Positions 53,300 through 62,277 of a stretch of 64,000 nucleotides of DNA are shown in pieces. The translations under genes were made by a program, and so were the position numbers. A model generated the notes under the pieces. That model was not told the DNA's origin, did no database searches, and saw nothing but the letters and a program-made list of their open reading frames with translations. Numbering within the stretch: position 1 is the first letter of the stretch; the number at the start of each line of letters is the position of its first letter. The stretch lies in contig NZ_JAAQPH010000016.1 of assembly GCF_011683915.1 (NCBI RefSeq), positions 62,001 through 126,000 on the forward strand. The letters run 5' to 3'. This DNA comes from Pelagibius litoralis. GTDB taxonomy: Bacteria > Pseudomonadota > Alphaproteobacteria > Kiloniellales > Kiloniellaceae.

Positions 53300-54325
53300 T
53301 CACCCCAGCAGGAAACCCTCACCCAGAGGATCGTCGGGTTCCAGGGTGAAGCGGGCCTCGCCGCTGTAGTGGGCCTTGCCCGCAACCTCGACGACGACGG
53401 CGCGGTGGTGGCCGACAGTCGTCTCCTCCACCGCCGTGGCTGTAAAACACGCGCCGGTGACGCTTTCGAAAGTACGAGTCTGGCCGAGGGCGATTTCACC
53501 GCGCGTCCACTGCAGCGCGACGCGCGCGGTCACGCCGGAACCTGTCGGGCTGCGATCAACCTGGCGGCCGGCGAAGACGCAGACGTTCCGGCTCGCATCG
53601 GCCTCATAGGCATCGCGGCCATCGGTAAAAATGGTGCCATAGAGAAAAGCGAGATCCGGATCGTCGGGATGCGCCAACGAAATCTCCGCGGCTGCCGCGG
53701 TGATCGCTTCGCCGGCATCGCTGAGCGCGCGCACCGAAGACGCTGCCACCTCCAGGCCGATACTGTCGGCGGAGAGCAGCGCATAGAAAGCGCCGCCATA
53801 GGCAATGTCGATTTCAAGAGGACCCCAATCGCGGGTATCGACCATCACCTGGCGGGCAAAGGCAAAAGCCGGTACCGAACGGAACCGCACCCTCCCGGCC
53901 CTGCCGTTCTCGACCGAGACAAGAGTGCGTACCAGACCACAGGGACACTGAATATTGACGGCGGTGTCGGGCTCCTGCGCCGCCACAAGGCCACTGTCTA
54001 CCGCCCAGCGGCCGAGGGCGATAACAGCGTGACCGCACATGGTGGAATAGCCCTCGTTGTGCAGGAACAGCACGGCGAGATCGGCCTCCGGATGGTCGGG
54101 CTCCACCAGGACCGCGCCGTACATGTCGGCATGACCGCGCGGTTCGAACATCAGGAGGCAACGCAGGGCGTCGTGCCGGTCGCGCGCGTCGCGGCGCTTC
54201 TCCAGCAAAGTCGCGCCGAACAACGGCGGATAACCCGAGGTGACGATGCGTACCGGCTCACCGCCGGTATGCATCTCAACAGTGGTGATAGAGGGCGCTG
54301 CTATTGGAAGAGGCTCAGCGGCCAT
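53300..54325 (-). CDS. Proline racemase family, probable trans-3-hydroxy-L-proline dehydratase
   Basis: A 341-residue protein. The first catalytic cysteine is present (Cys97 in EGYSTMCGHAVIAL). At the second, where racemases and 4-hydroxyproline epimerases have Cys (DRSPCGTG), this protein has Thr261 (VDRSPTGSGVTAR). That Cys/Thr pair is known for trans-3-hydroxy-L-proline dehydratases, including the human one, which form pyrroline-2-carboxylate. No reductase or transporter gene for that pathway is adjacent. The start overlaps the end of a small lipoprotein gene by 25 bp. Confidence 0.85.
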   Translation of the reverse strand: MAAEPLPIAAPSITTVEMHTGGEPVRIVTSGYPPLFGATLLEKRRDARDRHDALRCLLMFEPRGHADMYGAVLVEPDHPEADLAVLFLHNEGYSTMCGHAVIALGRWAVDSGLVAAQEPDTAVNIQCPCGLVRTLVSVENGRAGRVRFRSVPAFAFARQVMVDTRDWGPLEIDIAYGGAFYALLSADSIGLEVAASSVRALSDAGEAITAAAAEISLAHPDDPDLAFLYGTIFTDGRDAYEADASRNVCVFAGRQVDRSPTGSGVTARVALQWTRGEIALGQTRTFESVTGACFTATAVEETTVGHHRAVVVEVAGKAHYSGEARFTLEPDDPLGEGFLLG

Positions 54326-54549
54326 GCCTTCCTCTGCTCGATCTTCACCGGTTCGTCATAAAACCCGACCCGGCGGTTTTCCTCCCCCGGCAGGGCCTGC
54401 GCATGGCAATCGACGTCCGCCAGGGTGCGATAGCAATCGCGCTCGGCATAGGTGAGGCGTGGCAACGGATCGCGGGCACAGGCAGACAACACCAGAACAA
54501 GCGACAGCCCCAGAAACCCGAAGCGGGCAATAGGAAATCCCCGTTGCAT
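54301..54549 (-). CDS. Small predicted lipoprotein
   Basis: An 82-residue protein with a lipoprotein signal peptide (FGFLGLSLVLVLSAC, lipobox LSAC) and a mature part of about 57 residues. The mature part contains two cysteines (ERDCYRTLADVDCHAQ) and ends GFYDEPVKIEQ. The ERDCYRTLADVDCH pattern recalls small alphaproteobacterial outer-membrane lipoproteins of unknown role. It overlaps the racemase-family gene by 25 bp and precedes it, so the two are co-transcribed. Confidence 0.75.
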   Translation of the reverse strand: MQRGFPIARFGFLGLSLVLVLSACARDPLPRLTYAERDCYRTLADVDCHAQALPGEENRRVGFYDEPVKIEQRKAWPLSLFQ

Positions 54550-54646
54550 GATTTAACCTTCCTTGTTACTCCCGAAGGCCTCTGTGAGCCTTGGCCCACA
54601 GCATAGCCTCGGCGCCGCCCCGGACAAAGCCGCAAAGGAAGCCCCC

Positions 54647-55039
54647 ATGGTCGATCGCTTGTTAACCAACATCATGGTTACGGATCTGCAGACTAGCCGG
54701 GATTTCTATACCGCGCTGTTGGACCTGAAGGTCCATTTCGACAGCGACTGGTATGTGATTCTGACGGATCGGGCGGCGCAGAGTTTCGAACTGGGGCTGA
54801 TCGGACGCGATGACGACCTCATCCCGGCCGAACAGCGCGGCAGCCCCGCCGGGCTCTATCTCACCTTCGTGGTCGCCGATGCCGATGCCATCTATCAGCG
54901 GGCGCTCACGCAAGACTGCAGGATCGTCAAGGCGCCACACGATACCTTCTACGGTCAGCGGCGCTTTCTGGCGCTCGACCCCGACGGTCTGATGATTGAT
55001 GTCTCGGCACCGACCGCGCCGCCGCCGAGCGAGGCTTAG
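54647..55039 (+). CDS. VOC (glyoxalase/bleomycin resistance) family protein
   Basis: A 130-residue protein with two beta-alpha-beta-beta-beta modules: LLTNIMVTDLQTSRDFYTALLDL at the start and YGQRRFLALDPDGLMIDVS at the end. Members are metal-dependent lyases, dioxygenases or binding proteins. The usual metal ligands are not all evident, so catalysis is unsure. AAAGGAAG precedes the ATG at 54647. A fragment of a second VOC-type C-terminus follows directly downstream. Confidence 0.88.
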   Translation: MVDRLLTNIMVTDLQTSRDFYTALLDLKVHFDSDWYVILTDRAAQSFELGLIGRDDDLIPAEQRGSPAGLYLTFVVADADAIYQRALTQDCRIVKAPHDTFYGQRRFLALDPDGLMIDVSAPTAPPPSEA

Positions 55040-55107
55040 GGGAACGGGACATGACCGACCCCGACGGCAACATCCTCTGCTTCGGTTCGGACCACGAAGC
55101 GGCGTAG
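55033..55107 (+). pseudogene. Remnant of a second VOC-family protein (C-terminal tail)
   Basis: In a frame different from the preceding gene, the bases encode GLGERD followed by MTDPDGNILCFGSDHEAA and a stop (TAG at 55105-55107). This is the typical last strand of VOC proteins (xDPDGNxLxFG). There is no room for the rest of the domain, so it looks like the stub of a deleted gene or of a deletion fusion. Confidence 0.6.
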
Positions 55108-55263
55108 GGGGCTCAAAGCCCGGAAAAAGGCGCCAGGGCCACCAAGGTCTCACTCGGCAGCCCGGCAATCCAATCGCCGTCACGATACCGAAGATCGACA
55201 ACCCAGCGAAAGATCATAGCGATCACCTTCCGGCACGACGCAAGGAACCAGGCGACCTCCCTC

Positions 55264-55357
55264 AGATCGGATCATGTTTGGTCGAAACCACTTCGTGGAT
55301 TCGACCAAACATGATCCGATCGACATCAAACAGTTAGAGCAGATTCATCTGCTCTAG
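55264..55357 (-). repeat. Dispersed palindromic repeat, copy B (two modules, minus orientation)
   Basis: Read on the minus strand, CTAGAGCAGATGAATCTGCTCTA (a small hairpin, ends at 55335-55357) is followed by AACTGTTTGATG and a large hairpin. The large hairpin arms contain GATCGGATCATGTTTGGTCGA and its complement around a CACGAAGTG loop. The order and joints match copy C near 60.5 kb. It lies in the 358-bp gap between the VOC remnant and the rhodanese gene; I see nothing else in that gap. Confidence 0.85.
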
Positions 55358-55397
55358 AGACACCGCAGGGCGGGAAGGTCGCCTGGAACCCGCAACG

Positions 55398-56306
55398 TCA
55401 GCCGTCGATCCTGTCAACTACCTTCGGCAGATCATCGGCCGGACCCCATTCCGCCCAGGAGCGGTCGTAGCTGCGCACCCGGGGGTAACCGAGCAGACGC
55501 AGCGTAAAGTAGCTGTGCGCAGCCGCCTTGCCGTTCTGACAATGCACCGCCACGTTTTTGTCGGGGGTAACGCCAAGGCCGGCGAAATGCGCCAGCAGCA
55601 CCGAGGCCGGTTTCAGGGTGCCGTCACCCGCCAGATTCTGCTTCCACGGAATGGACTGCGCCCAGGGAACATGACCGGCGTGGTAAAGCTTTTCCGGCCG
55701 CACGTCGATCACGATCACAGAGTTATCGCCCTCGCGGTCCAGCAGCCAGTCCGCCGTCGCCAGACGCCGCGGTGTGGGCGTGTAGGCAAAGACTTTTGCA
55801 GTTACCGCCGGCGCCTCTGTTGTGACATCGCGGCCTTCTGCTTCCCACTTCGGTAATCCGCCGTTCAGGACGCTGGCCTGGCGATGACCGAAGTACTCGA
55901 CCATCCAGAAAAGGCGCGCGGCATGGAAGCCGCCCTCGTCGTCGTAGAAGACCACCGGCGTGTCTTTGTCGATCCCCCGTTCGCCGAGCATGGCGGCCAG
56001 CGTTTCATGAGGCAACAGATCGCCCTCAACGTGGCTGTCCGGATCGATCACATCGTCGGCGCCCAGATGAACGGCCCCCGGTATGTGGGCCTCGTCGTAG
56101 GCTTCTTTGGGGCGCACATCGACGACGCTGACCGGCCCCGATTCCATCATCACCGAAAGGGCTTTGGTGTCGGTCAGCAGATCGGCGTTGGCGTAGCCTT
56201 TGTCCGCCGCCTGACTGGCGCAGGCCGTAAGCGCGGCCAGGGCAAACGGGGCCAGCAGGCGACCAAGTTTCAAATTGAGTAGTCTCACAATAGGCTCCTT
56301 TTTCAT
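55398..56306 (-). CDS. Two-domain rhodanese (sulfurtransferase) lipoprotein
   Basis: A 302-residue protein with a lipoprotein signal (LLAPFALAALTAC, lipid-bearing Cys29). Two rhodanese domains follow. The first (about 45-160) has VVDVRPKEAYDEAHIPGAVHL but no catalytic Cys. The second (about 180-300) has VIDVRPEKLYHAGHVPWA and the active-site loop VAVHCQNGKAAAHSY with Cys256. The layout is that of thiosulfate or mercaptopyruvate sulfurtransferases, here placed in the envelope. A CQNGKA loop is typical of neither enzyme, so the donor is uncertain. Confidence 0.87.
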   Translation of the reverse strand: MKKEPIVRLLNLKLGRLLAPFALAALTACASQAADKGYANADLLTDTKALSVMMESGPVSVVDVRPKEAYDEAHIPGAVHLGADDVIDPDSHVEGDLLPHETLAAMLGERGIDKDTPVVFYDDEGGFHAARLFWMVEYFGHRQASVLNGGLPKWEAEGRDVTTEAPAVTAKVFAYTPTPRRLATADWLLDREGDNSVIVIDVRPEKLYHAGHVPWAQSIPWKQNLAGDGTLKPASVLLAHFAGLGVTPDKNVAVHCQNGKAAAHSYFTLRLLGYPRVRSYDRSWAEWGPADDLPKVVDRIDG

Positions 56307-56420
56307 TATTGTCGGCCGACCCGCTAAGCCAGCGGATCGTTCAAATAAGGACGGCTTGCTGCCGTCTGGGCTTGCTTGTTGCCGTGGTGTCTCTGGCGGC
56401 CAGATCCAACCTGCCTTGTC

Positions 56421-57248
56421 CTAGGCCTGGGGTTTCTGCGCCCTGGCGAACAGGACAGAAGTGTCGAAAGAGATGATCTGGTTGTCCGCCACCCAACGTA
56501 CGCTTTCCTGGTGCAGTTCCTCCGCGTCCTCCGGCGACAACTGATCGACGGTCCAGCACAGGCCGGAGCCGAGCACGACGGTCCACCAGTCCTCGGGATC
56601 GGCCAGACTTTGCCAGTCTCTGCGCTCTTCGACCTCGATGTTCTTCGCGCCGCCGGCCTGCAGCACCTCGCGCAAGGCAGGGGCGCTGCCGATACGCTCC
56701 CAGGGATTGCAGACGCGGCGCAGCTCAGGCCGACGTCGCTCAACCTCATCCCAGAACGGCCCAACACAGGGTTCGAGAAAACGCGGCGTCCAGGAAGTCA
56801 CGGCGAACAGGCCACCCGGGCGCAGCATGCGCCACAGCTCGGCAACCTGCCGCTCCATATCGGGTACAAAGAAGACGGAGAAGACGCTGATCACGGCGTC
56901 AAAATGCATGTCCGGAAAACCGAGATCCGTCATATCGCCACGGCGGAACTCGACATTAGCGAGGCCCTGGTCCTGCGCCCTCGCCCGGGCCCGGCTCAGC
57001 ATGTTCTCCGCCAGATCCACGGCGATCACCCGGCCGCGCGGGCCGATCCGCTCGGCGGCCGGTATCGCCGATGCACCGGTCCCACAGCCGACATCGAGAA
57101 CCGAAGCGCCGAGCGTCAGATTCAGCCGCTCCACCGTGCCGCGGCCGTGACGCGACCAGAAAGCGTTGGAGCCCGCATCGAATAGGTCTGCGGCTGAGTT
57201 ATAGGTGGCTTCGGCTTTCGCCTTGGCCGCTTCCAAGTCGTTTTGCAT
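56421..57248 (-). CDS. Class I SAM-dependent methyltransferase
   Basis: A 275-residue protein with the full set of Rossmann motifs: motif I VLDVGCGTGASAIPAAERIG, AVDLAENML as the acidic adenosine contact, VEFRRGDMTDLGFPDMHFDAVISVFSVFFV and LWRMLRPGGLFAVTSWTP. This is the UbiE/Methyltransf_11 type. Its acceptor is unknown; neighbours (a 1-Cys peroxiredoxin and a rhodanese) hint at no pathway. Confidence 0.87.
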   Translation of the reverse strand: MQNDLEAAKAKAEATYNSAADLFDAGSNAFWSRHGRGTVERLNLTLGASVLDVGCGTGASAIPAAERIGPRGRVIAVDLAENMLSRARARAQDQGLANVEFRRGDMTDLGFPDMHFDAVISVFSVFFVPDMERQVAELWRMLRPGGLFAVTSWTPRFLEPCVGPFWDEVERRRPELRRVCNPWERIGSAPALREVLQAGGAKNIEVEERRDWQSLADPEDWWTVVLGSGLCWTVDQLSPEDAEELHQESVRWVADNQIISFDTSVLFARAQKPQA

Positions 57249-57335
57249 TCCCAGGTACTTTCTTCAGACGAGTAAACCCGTGCCGTCCCTTGGCGGTTCC
57301 GGCACGGTCTATAGCAATGCGGTTCTGTCGCTCCG

Positions 57336-57995
57336 CTACAACGGCTGTGCGACAATGCGCAGATAGGGCCGCGGCGCCCGCCAGCCATCGGGGAACATCT
57401 TGCGGGCCGCGTCGTCCTTCAGCGACGGCACGATGATCACGTCCTCACCCTGCTTCCAGTTCACCGGAGTGGCCACGGAATGGGTGGCCGTCAACTGCAG
57501 GGAGTCAACCACCCGCAGGATCTCATCGAAGTTCCGCCCGGTGCTCATGGGATAGATGAGCATCAGCTTGATCTTCTTGTCCGGCCCGATCACGAAGACC
57601 GTCCGCACCGTCGCGTTGTCAACCGCCGTGCGTCCGTTGGCAGTGTCGCCGGCACCCGCTGGCAGCATGCCATAGAGCTTGGCGACCTTCAGATCGGAAT
57701 CGCCGATCAGCGGGTAGTTCGGGGCGTAACCCTGGGTCTCCTCAATATCTGAAGCCCAAAGCTGATGATCGCCAACCGGATCGACGCTGAGGCCGACGAC
57801 CTTCACATTGCGCTTGTCGAATTCGGGCTTCAGTTTGGCCATGTAGCCCAGCTCGGTCGTGCAGACAGGCGTGAAGTCCTTGGGATGGGAAAACAGCACC
57901 GCCCAGCCATCGCCGATCCAGTCATGGAAGCTGATTGGCCCTTCGGTGGATTGTGCCGTAAAATCGGGGGCAGTATCGCCCAATTGTAACGCCAT
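57336..57995 (-). CDS. 1-Cys peroxiredoxin (Prx6 type)
   Basis: A 219-residue protein beginning LQLGDTAPDFTAQSTEGPI, with the active site HPKDFTPVCTTELGYMA, in which Cys45 is the peroxidatic cysteine. There is no resolving Cys of the 2-Cys type. The C-terminal arm (NWKQGEDVIIVPSLKDDAARKMFPDGW) is the Prx6 signature. It reduces hydrogen peroxide and organic peroxides in the cytosol. The upstream gap holds its promoter. Confidence 0.95.
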   Translation of the reverse strand: MALQLGDTAPDFTAQSTEGPISFHDWIGDGWAVLFSHPKDFTPVCTTELGYMAKLKPEFDKRNVKVVGLSVDPVGDHQLWASDIEETQGYAPNYPLIGDSDLKVAKLYGMLPAGAGDTANGRTAVDNATVRTVFVIGPDKKIKLMLIYPMSTGRNFDEILRVVDSLQLTATHSVATPVNWKQGEDVIIVPSLKDDAARKMFPDGWRAPRPYLRIVAQPL

Positions 57996-58369
57996 GATTC
58001 TTCCTTATTATCTCATTGGTTCTGAGTCTGTTGATCTCACTTGCAACGCGCGGCAGATCGAAAACCGCGCCGTCTGTGGTCGCGCAATAGAGCGGCCGGC
58101 CAACGTGAAAACCTGAAGAAAACAAAAGGATTTTGTGAAGATTTGCCCCTGACGGAATCGTCGTGGGTCAACGCCCCGGCACTCAAGACAGGCGCCCGTC
58201 ACGCGCCTGCTGCTCACGCAGTTGTGACCCGGGCACCCCAAATTAGGCGCAGACAGAAATCCAACAGAAACATTGGATAATCAGGATCCCTGACCCCAAG
58301 GGCATTCGGAAACGAGGGCGCTGTGGGAGCACCCTCGGGACATCAGATTCGCCCGGATGGGAGGGCGCA
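57996..58369. other. 374-bp divergent intergenic region
   Basis: It holds the promoters of the 1-Cys peroxiredoxin (minus) and the winged-helix/TPR regulator (plus). Overlapping open frames on both strands have no protein-like composition and I reject them. CCAACAGAAACATTGG (58261-58276) is a short imperfect dyad. The region ends in GGGAGGGCGCA, the ribosome site of the next gene. Confidence 0.5.
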
Positions 58370-59617
58370 TTGAGAACATTTCAAATCGGAGACTGGCTGG
58401 TTGATCCGGCGACGCGGCGGATCAGCCAAGGTCACAGTTCACAGCGACTTTCACCGAAAGCGCTTCAGGTTCTGATCGTGCTGGCTGAGGCCGGCGGGGC
58501 TGTAGTCACCCGCCATGCGCTGCTCGACCGGGTATGGTCGGGGGTGTCGGTCTGCGAGGAGGTGCTGACCCAGGCAATCACGGAACTACGCCGCGCCTTC
58601 GGCGACAGCGCCCGAATGCCGCGCTTCTTCGAGACGGTCCATAAGTCCGGATACCGGCTTCTGCTGTCGGTGCGGCACTCTGCCGGGCCGGAGAACGAGT
58701 TCAACAAACCCCTGCCTTTCCCCGCTTCAACCTTGGCAGAAGTCGAGACGGGCAATCTGGATCTGGACAGCTACGTCCTCTTCCTTCAGGGCTGCCAGGC
58801 CTTCAACCGTGGCGGCGCGGTCAACACCCATGCCGCGGCGGCAATGTTTTCCGAGGTGATCGACGCCGAACCCGGTTATGCGCCGGCCTATGCGGGGTTG
58901 GCCCGAACGCTCGCCTTCATCAACATGTACTACGATCCTTGCAAGGACAGCCTGTTACGCGCTTCCCAGGCCTGCGAGACCGGACTGGGTCTCGCCCCCT
59001 CCAGCCACGAAAACCTGGCGGCGCAAGGCATTGTCTATTCCGCAGCCGGCGATGCGCGGCGCAGCTACGCCAGCTTCAAGACCGCACTGCGCTGCCGGCC
59101 GGACTGCGGTCTCACCCACTATCTGCTGGGCCGGGCCTGTTTCGCCGCGGGCGATTTCACGCTGGCTGCGACGATTCTGGAGCAAGCGGCGCGGCTGAAC
59201 CCGGAGGATTTCCATTCCCTGGTGCTGGCGGCCAAGGCACGGCGTCGGCTTGATGACCCTCAGGGTGCCAGAGCCGACCTGGTCCGCGCCCTGGCGCGGA
59301 TCGAACAGTACCTCCTCGCCGATCCGGATGACTTTCGCGCGCTTGCCGACAAAGCCTGTTGCCTTGTCGAACTCGGCGAAAAGGAAAGGGCTTTTGAGCT
59401 GGCCGAGACGCTGTTCCGGCACAGCGATCCTATGTCCTACTATGTCGTCTGTTTCCTGGCGCGAGCCGGCGAAACCGCCCAGGCCATCATGCTTCTTGAA
59501 GACGTGGTCGAAGCCGGCTGGTCACATGAAGCCGTGCTCAAGGTCGACCCCGACGTGGATACCCTGCGCGGCGAAATGCGCTTCCGCCGCATCGAGCAAT
59601 CCCTGCAGGCTCATTGA
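58370..59617 (+). CDS. OmpR-type winged-helix regulator with TPR sensor domain
   Basis: A 415-residue protein starting at a TTG (58370), supported by GGGAGGG 5 bp upstream and by the immediate conserved domain. The N-terminal 95 residues are a PhoB/CadC-type winged helix (QRLSPKALQVLIVLAEAGGAVVTRHALLDRVW, then PRFFETVHKSGYRLL). The rest is TPR-like (PGYAPAYAGLARTLAFINMYYD, THYLLGRACFAAGDFTLAATILEQAARLNPED). There is no receiver or membrane helix, so it is a cytosolic one-component regulator. The gene divergent from it is a 1-Cys peroxiredoxin. Confidence 0.88.
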   Translation: MRTFQIGDWLVDPATRRISQGHSSQRLSPKALQVLIVLAEAGGAVVTRHALLDRVWSGVSVCEEVLTQAITELRRAFGDSARMPRFFETVHKSGYRLLLSVRHSAGPENEFNKPLPFPASTLAEVETGNLDLDSYVLFLQGCQAFNRGGAVNTHAAAAMFSEVIDAEPGYAPAYAGLARTLAFINMYYDPCKDSLLRASQACETGLGLAPSSHENLAAQGIVYSAAGDARRSYASFKTALRCRPDCGLTHYLLGRACFAAGDFTLAATILEQAARLNPEDFHSLVLAAKARRRLDDPQGARADLVRALARIEQYLLADPDDFRALADKACCLVELGEKERAFELAETLFRHSDPMSYYVVCFLARAGETAQAIMLLEDVVEAGWSHEAVLKVDPDVDTLRGEMRFRRIEQSLQAH

Positions 59618-59635
59618 GTTGGGATCGTCGTCCGG

Positions 59636-60004
59636 TTAGAGCAACTTCCACTCACCCGAAGCGGTCTTGCAGCGGTCGAAGATGTAGCGAAAAGTGTCGG
59701 CCACTTTCTCGACCCTGATATCGTGCTGCAGGCGCCGGCAGGTCAGCCCCTTGTGCTCGAAGATATTGATCAACTGGACAGCGCCGGTGTTGCCGCTGGC
59801 CTCGTTCGACCAGGTCTCGACGGTGCCGACTTCGGCAGTCTCACCCTCATAGAGCCGGGCCCCGGCCGCGCGCAGCAGGGCGATGTCTTCCGACGACAGC
59901 TCAAAGCCCGAGCGCTTGAAAGGATTGAGTTGCGCCTGAGCCGGCAGCGCCAGACTGGTCAGGATAACAGAGGCCGCTAAAGCCCGGGCGATTGTCTTGA
60001 ACAC
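59636..60004 (-). CDS. Small secreted surface-antigen-like protein
   Basis: About 122 residues from the GTG at 60004, which follows AAGGGGAAACGC. A Sec signal peptide (IARALAASVILTSLALPAQA, then QLNPFK) precedes a small beta-rich domain with VETWSNEASGNTGAVQLINIFEHKGLTCRRLQHDI and a final DRCKTASGEWKLL. This pattern resembles the C-terminal domain of RT0821/Lpp0805-type surface proteins. The function is unknown. It is convergent with the TPR regulator gene. Confidence 0.75.
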   Translation of the reverse strand: MFKTIARALAASVILTSLALPAQAQLNPFKRSGFELSSEDIALLRAAGARLYEGETAEVGTVETWSNEASGNTGAVQLINIFEHKGLTCRRLQHDIRVEKVADTFRYIFDRCKTASGEWKLL

Positions 60005-60135
60005 GCGTTTCCCCTTGGGTTGATGGCGCTTTGACCAACGATTCAGATCCAAACAGTACCACGACAATCCCGGCAGTCACTACCTCTGCTCAACCGCGCG
60101 ACGCCGACGGCCCGTCGCCCATACAATAGTGCCGA

Positions 60136-60318
60136 TCAGCCCTTCGGCCCGGCCAGAAACCATATGATCAGGCCAAGCAGCGGCAGGAGCAGGATCAACA
60201 CAATCCAGAAAACCTTGGCGCCCGTGGAGGCGCCGCTCTGCACCGTTTTGACAATGGCCCAGACGTTCGCCACCAGCAACAGCAGGCCGAAGATCCCACC
60301 AACTTCGATTCCCATCAT
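60136..60318 (-). CDS. PLDc_N-like small membrane protein
   Basis: A 60-residue protein with two hydrophobic helices: GIFGLLLLVANVWAIVKTVQSG, then KVFWIVLILLLPLLGLIIWFLAGPKG. The W-x-I-V and P-x-x-G-x-I-x-W-x-x-x-G pattern is that of the phospholipase D N-terminal membrane domain, here without any phospholipase. AAGGAAAGG precedes the ATG at 60318. The function is unknown. Confidence 0.85.
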   Translation of the reverse strand: MMGIEVGGIFGLLLLVANVWAIVKTVQSGASTGAKVFWIVLILLLPLLGLIIWFLAGPKG

Positions 60319-60403
60319 TATGGCCTTTCCTTGGAGATTGGAGATTGCTGGTTATGACACGCCCACCCTTTGCGGGAAAGTGCACCCAAGGGAAAGACCG
60401 ACG

Positions 60404-60547
60404 CTAGAGCAGATCCTGGTCGGATGGAATCGCCGGAGGCGATCCATCGACCGGGTGAATCTGCTCTAACTGTTTGATGGCGATCGGATTCGCATGTTTT
60501 GACGGAACCACTTCGTGGTTGCGCCAAAACATGCGAATCCGATCTAG
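60404..60547 (+). repeat. Dispersed palindromic repeat, copy C (two modules)
   Basis: Module 1 (60404-60469) runs from CTAGAGCAGAT to ATCTGCTCTA and folds into a long imperfect hairpin around GCCGGAGGC. AACTGTTTGATGGC joins it to module 2 (about 60482-60547), with arms GATCGGATTCGCATGTTTTG and its complement closed by CCACTTCGTGG. The final CTAG contains the TAG stop codon (60544-60546) of the minus-strand methyltransferase, so the element abuts and contributes to a gene end. Confidence 0.88.
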
Positions 60548-61230
60548 TCACGGGCCGTGAATATCGCCACCCGGCCGCGCAGACGCAGATCCACCTTGGC
60601 AAAATGATCGGAGAGCCCTTTGCGCAGGCCGGCCTCGTCATCCTCGGCATTGCCGAAGATACTCTTCGACGCATAGATATCCATGATCTTCCGGCCGAAG
60701 AGGTTGTGTTCGACCCCGCGCCCAAGAATGGCGGCCCCGAAGAGGCAGCCCCCCGGCGCCAGATGCGCCTTCAGGTGCCCGAAGGCAACGGCCTTGCGCG
60801 CCATCGGGCCGGGCAGGCAATGCAGCAGATACATGATACCGATGGAGCGGAACGGCGCTGCATCTATGGCAATAGGCTCAAGGACATTGGCGCGATAGAT
60901 CTCCGGCGCATAGCGCGCAACACGGCGCGACGCGGTATCAAGACATGTCTGGTTCAGGTCCAGAAGGCCCAGTCGCGGCTTTGCCGTCGGAAAGCGGCAG
61001 CGGTCCAGAAAGAACCCGGTGGCCACCCCGGCATCCAGGTGGTTGTCGCTGACGTTCTCGTCATAAAGCGCCAGCAACTCGCTGGTCGGGCAGTTCCAGA
61101 GAAGACGGTTGGAAAAGCTGAGGACAAAGAAATCATAGAGTCGCAGGCTGGCCGGCGTGTAGACCGCCTGACCGGGCAGAGCATCCGCAACGCCGGTGAC
61201 CGGCAGGCTCGCGTCGTGGTGATCGGTCAT
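60544..61230 (-). CDS. Class I SAM-dependent methyltransferase-like protein
   Basis: The protein has 228 residues. The opening YTPASLRLYDFFVLSFSNRLLWNCP is conserved in a small methyltransferase group. Motif I is atypical (HLDAGVATGFFLDRC instead of a G-x-G-x-G loop), followed by LGLLDLNQTCLDTA as the adenosine contact and HLKAHLAPGGCLFGAAIL. The substrate is unknown. It is the last gene of the ligase-DUF296-DUF296-acuI operon (14-bp gap after acuI), and its stop lies inside repeat copy C. Confidence 0.8.
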   Translation of the reverse strand: MTDHHDASLPVTGVADALPGQAVYTPASLRLYDFFVLSFSNRLLWNCPTSELLALYDENVSDNHLDAGVATGFFLDRCRFPTAKPRLGLLDLNQTCLDTASRRVARYAPEIYRANVLEPIAIDAAPFRSIGIMYLLHCLPGPMARKAVAFGHLKAHLAPGGCLFGAAILGRGVEHNLFGRKIMDIYASKSIFGNAEDDEAGLRKGLSDHFAKVDLRLRGRVAIFTARD

Positions 61231-61244
61231 GGCCTTGTGCCTTT

Positions 61245-62234
<990 letters not shown>

Positions 62235-62277
62235 CGTTCCTCTCATGTTTCTTTTCGTCTTCCGGCCGGCCTGCCAC

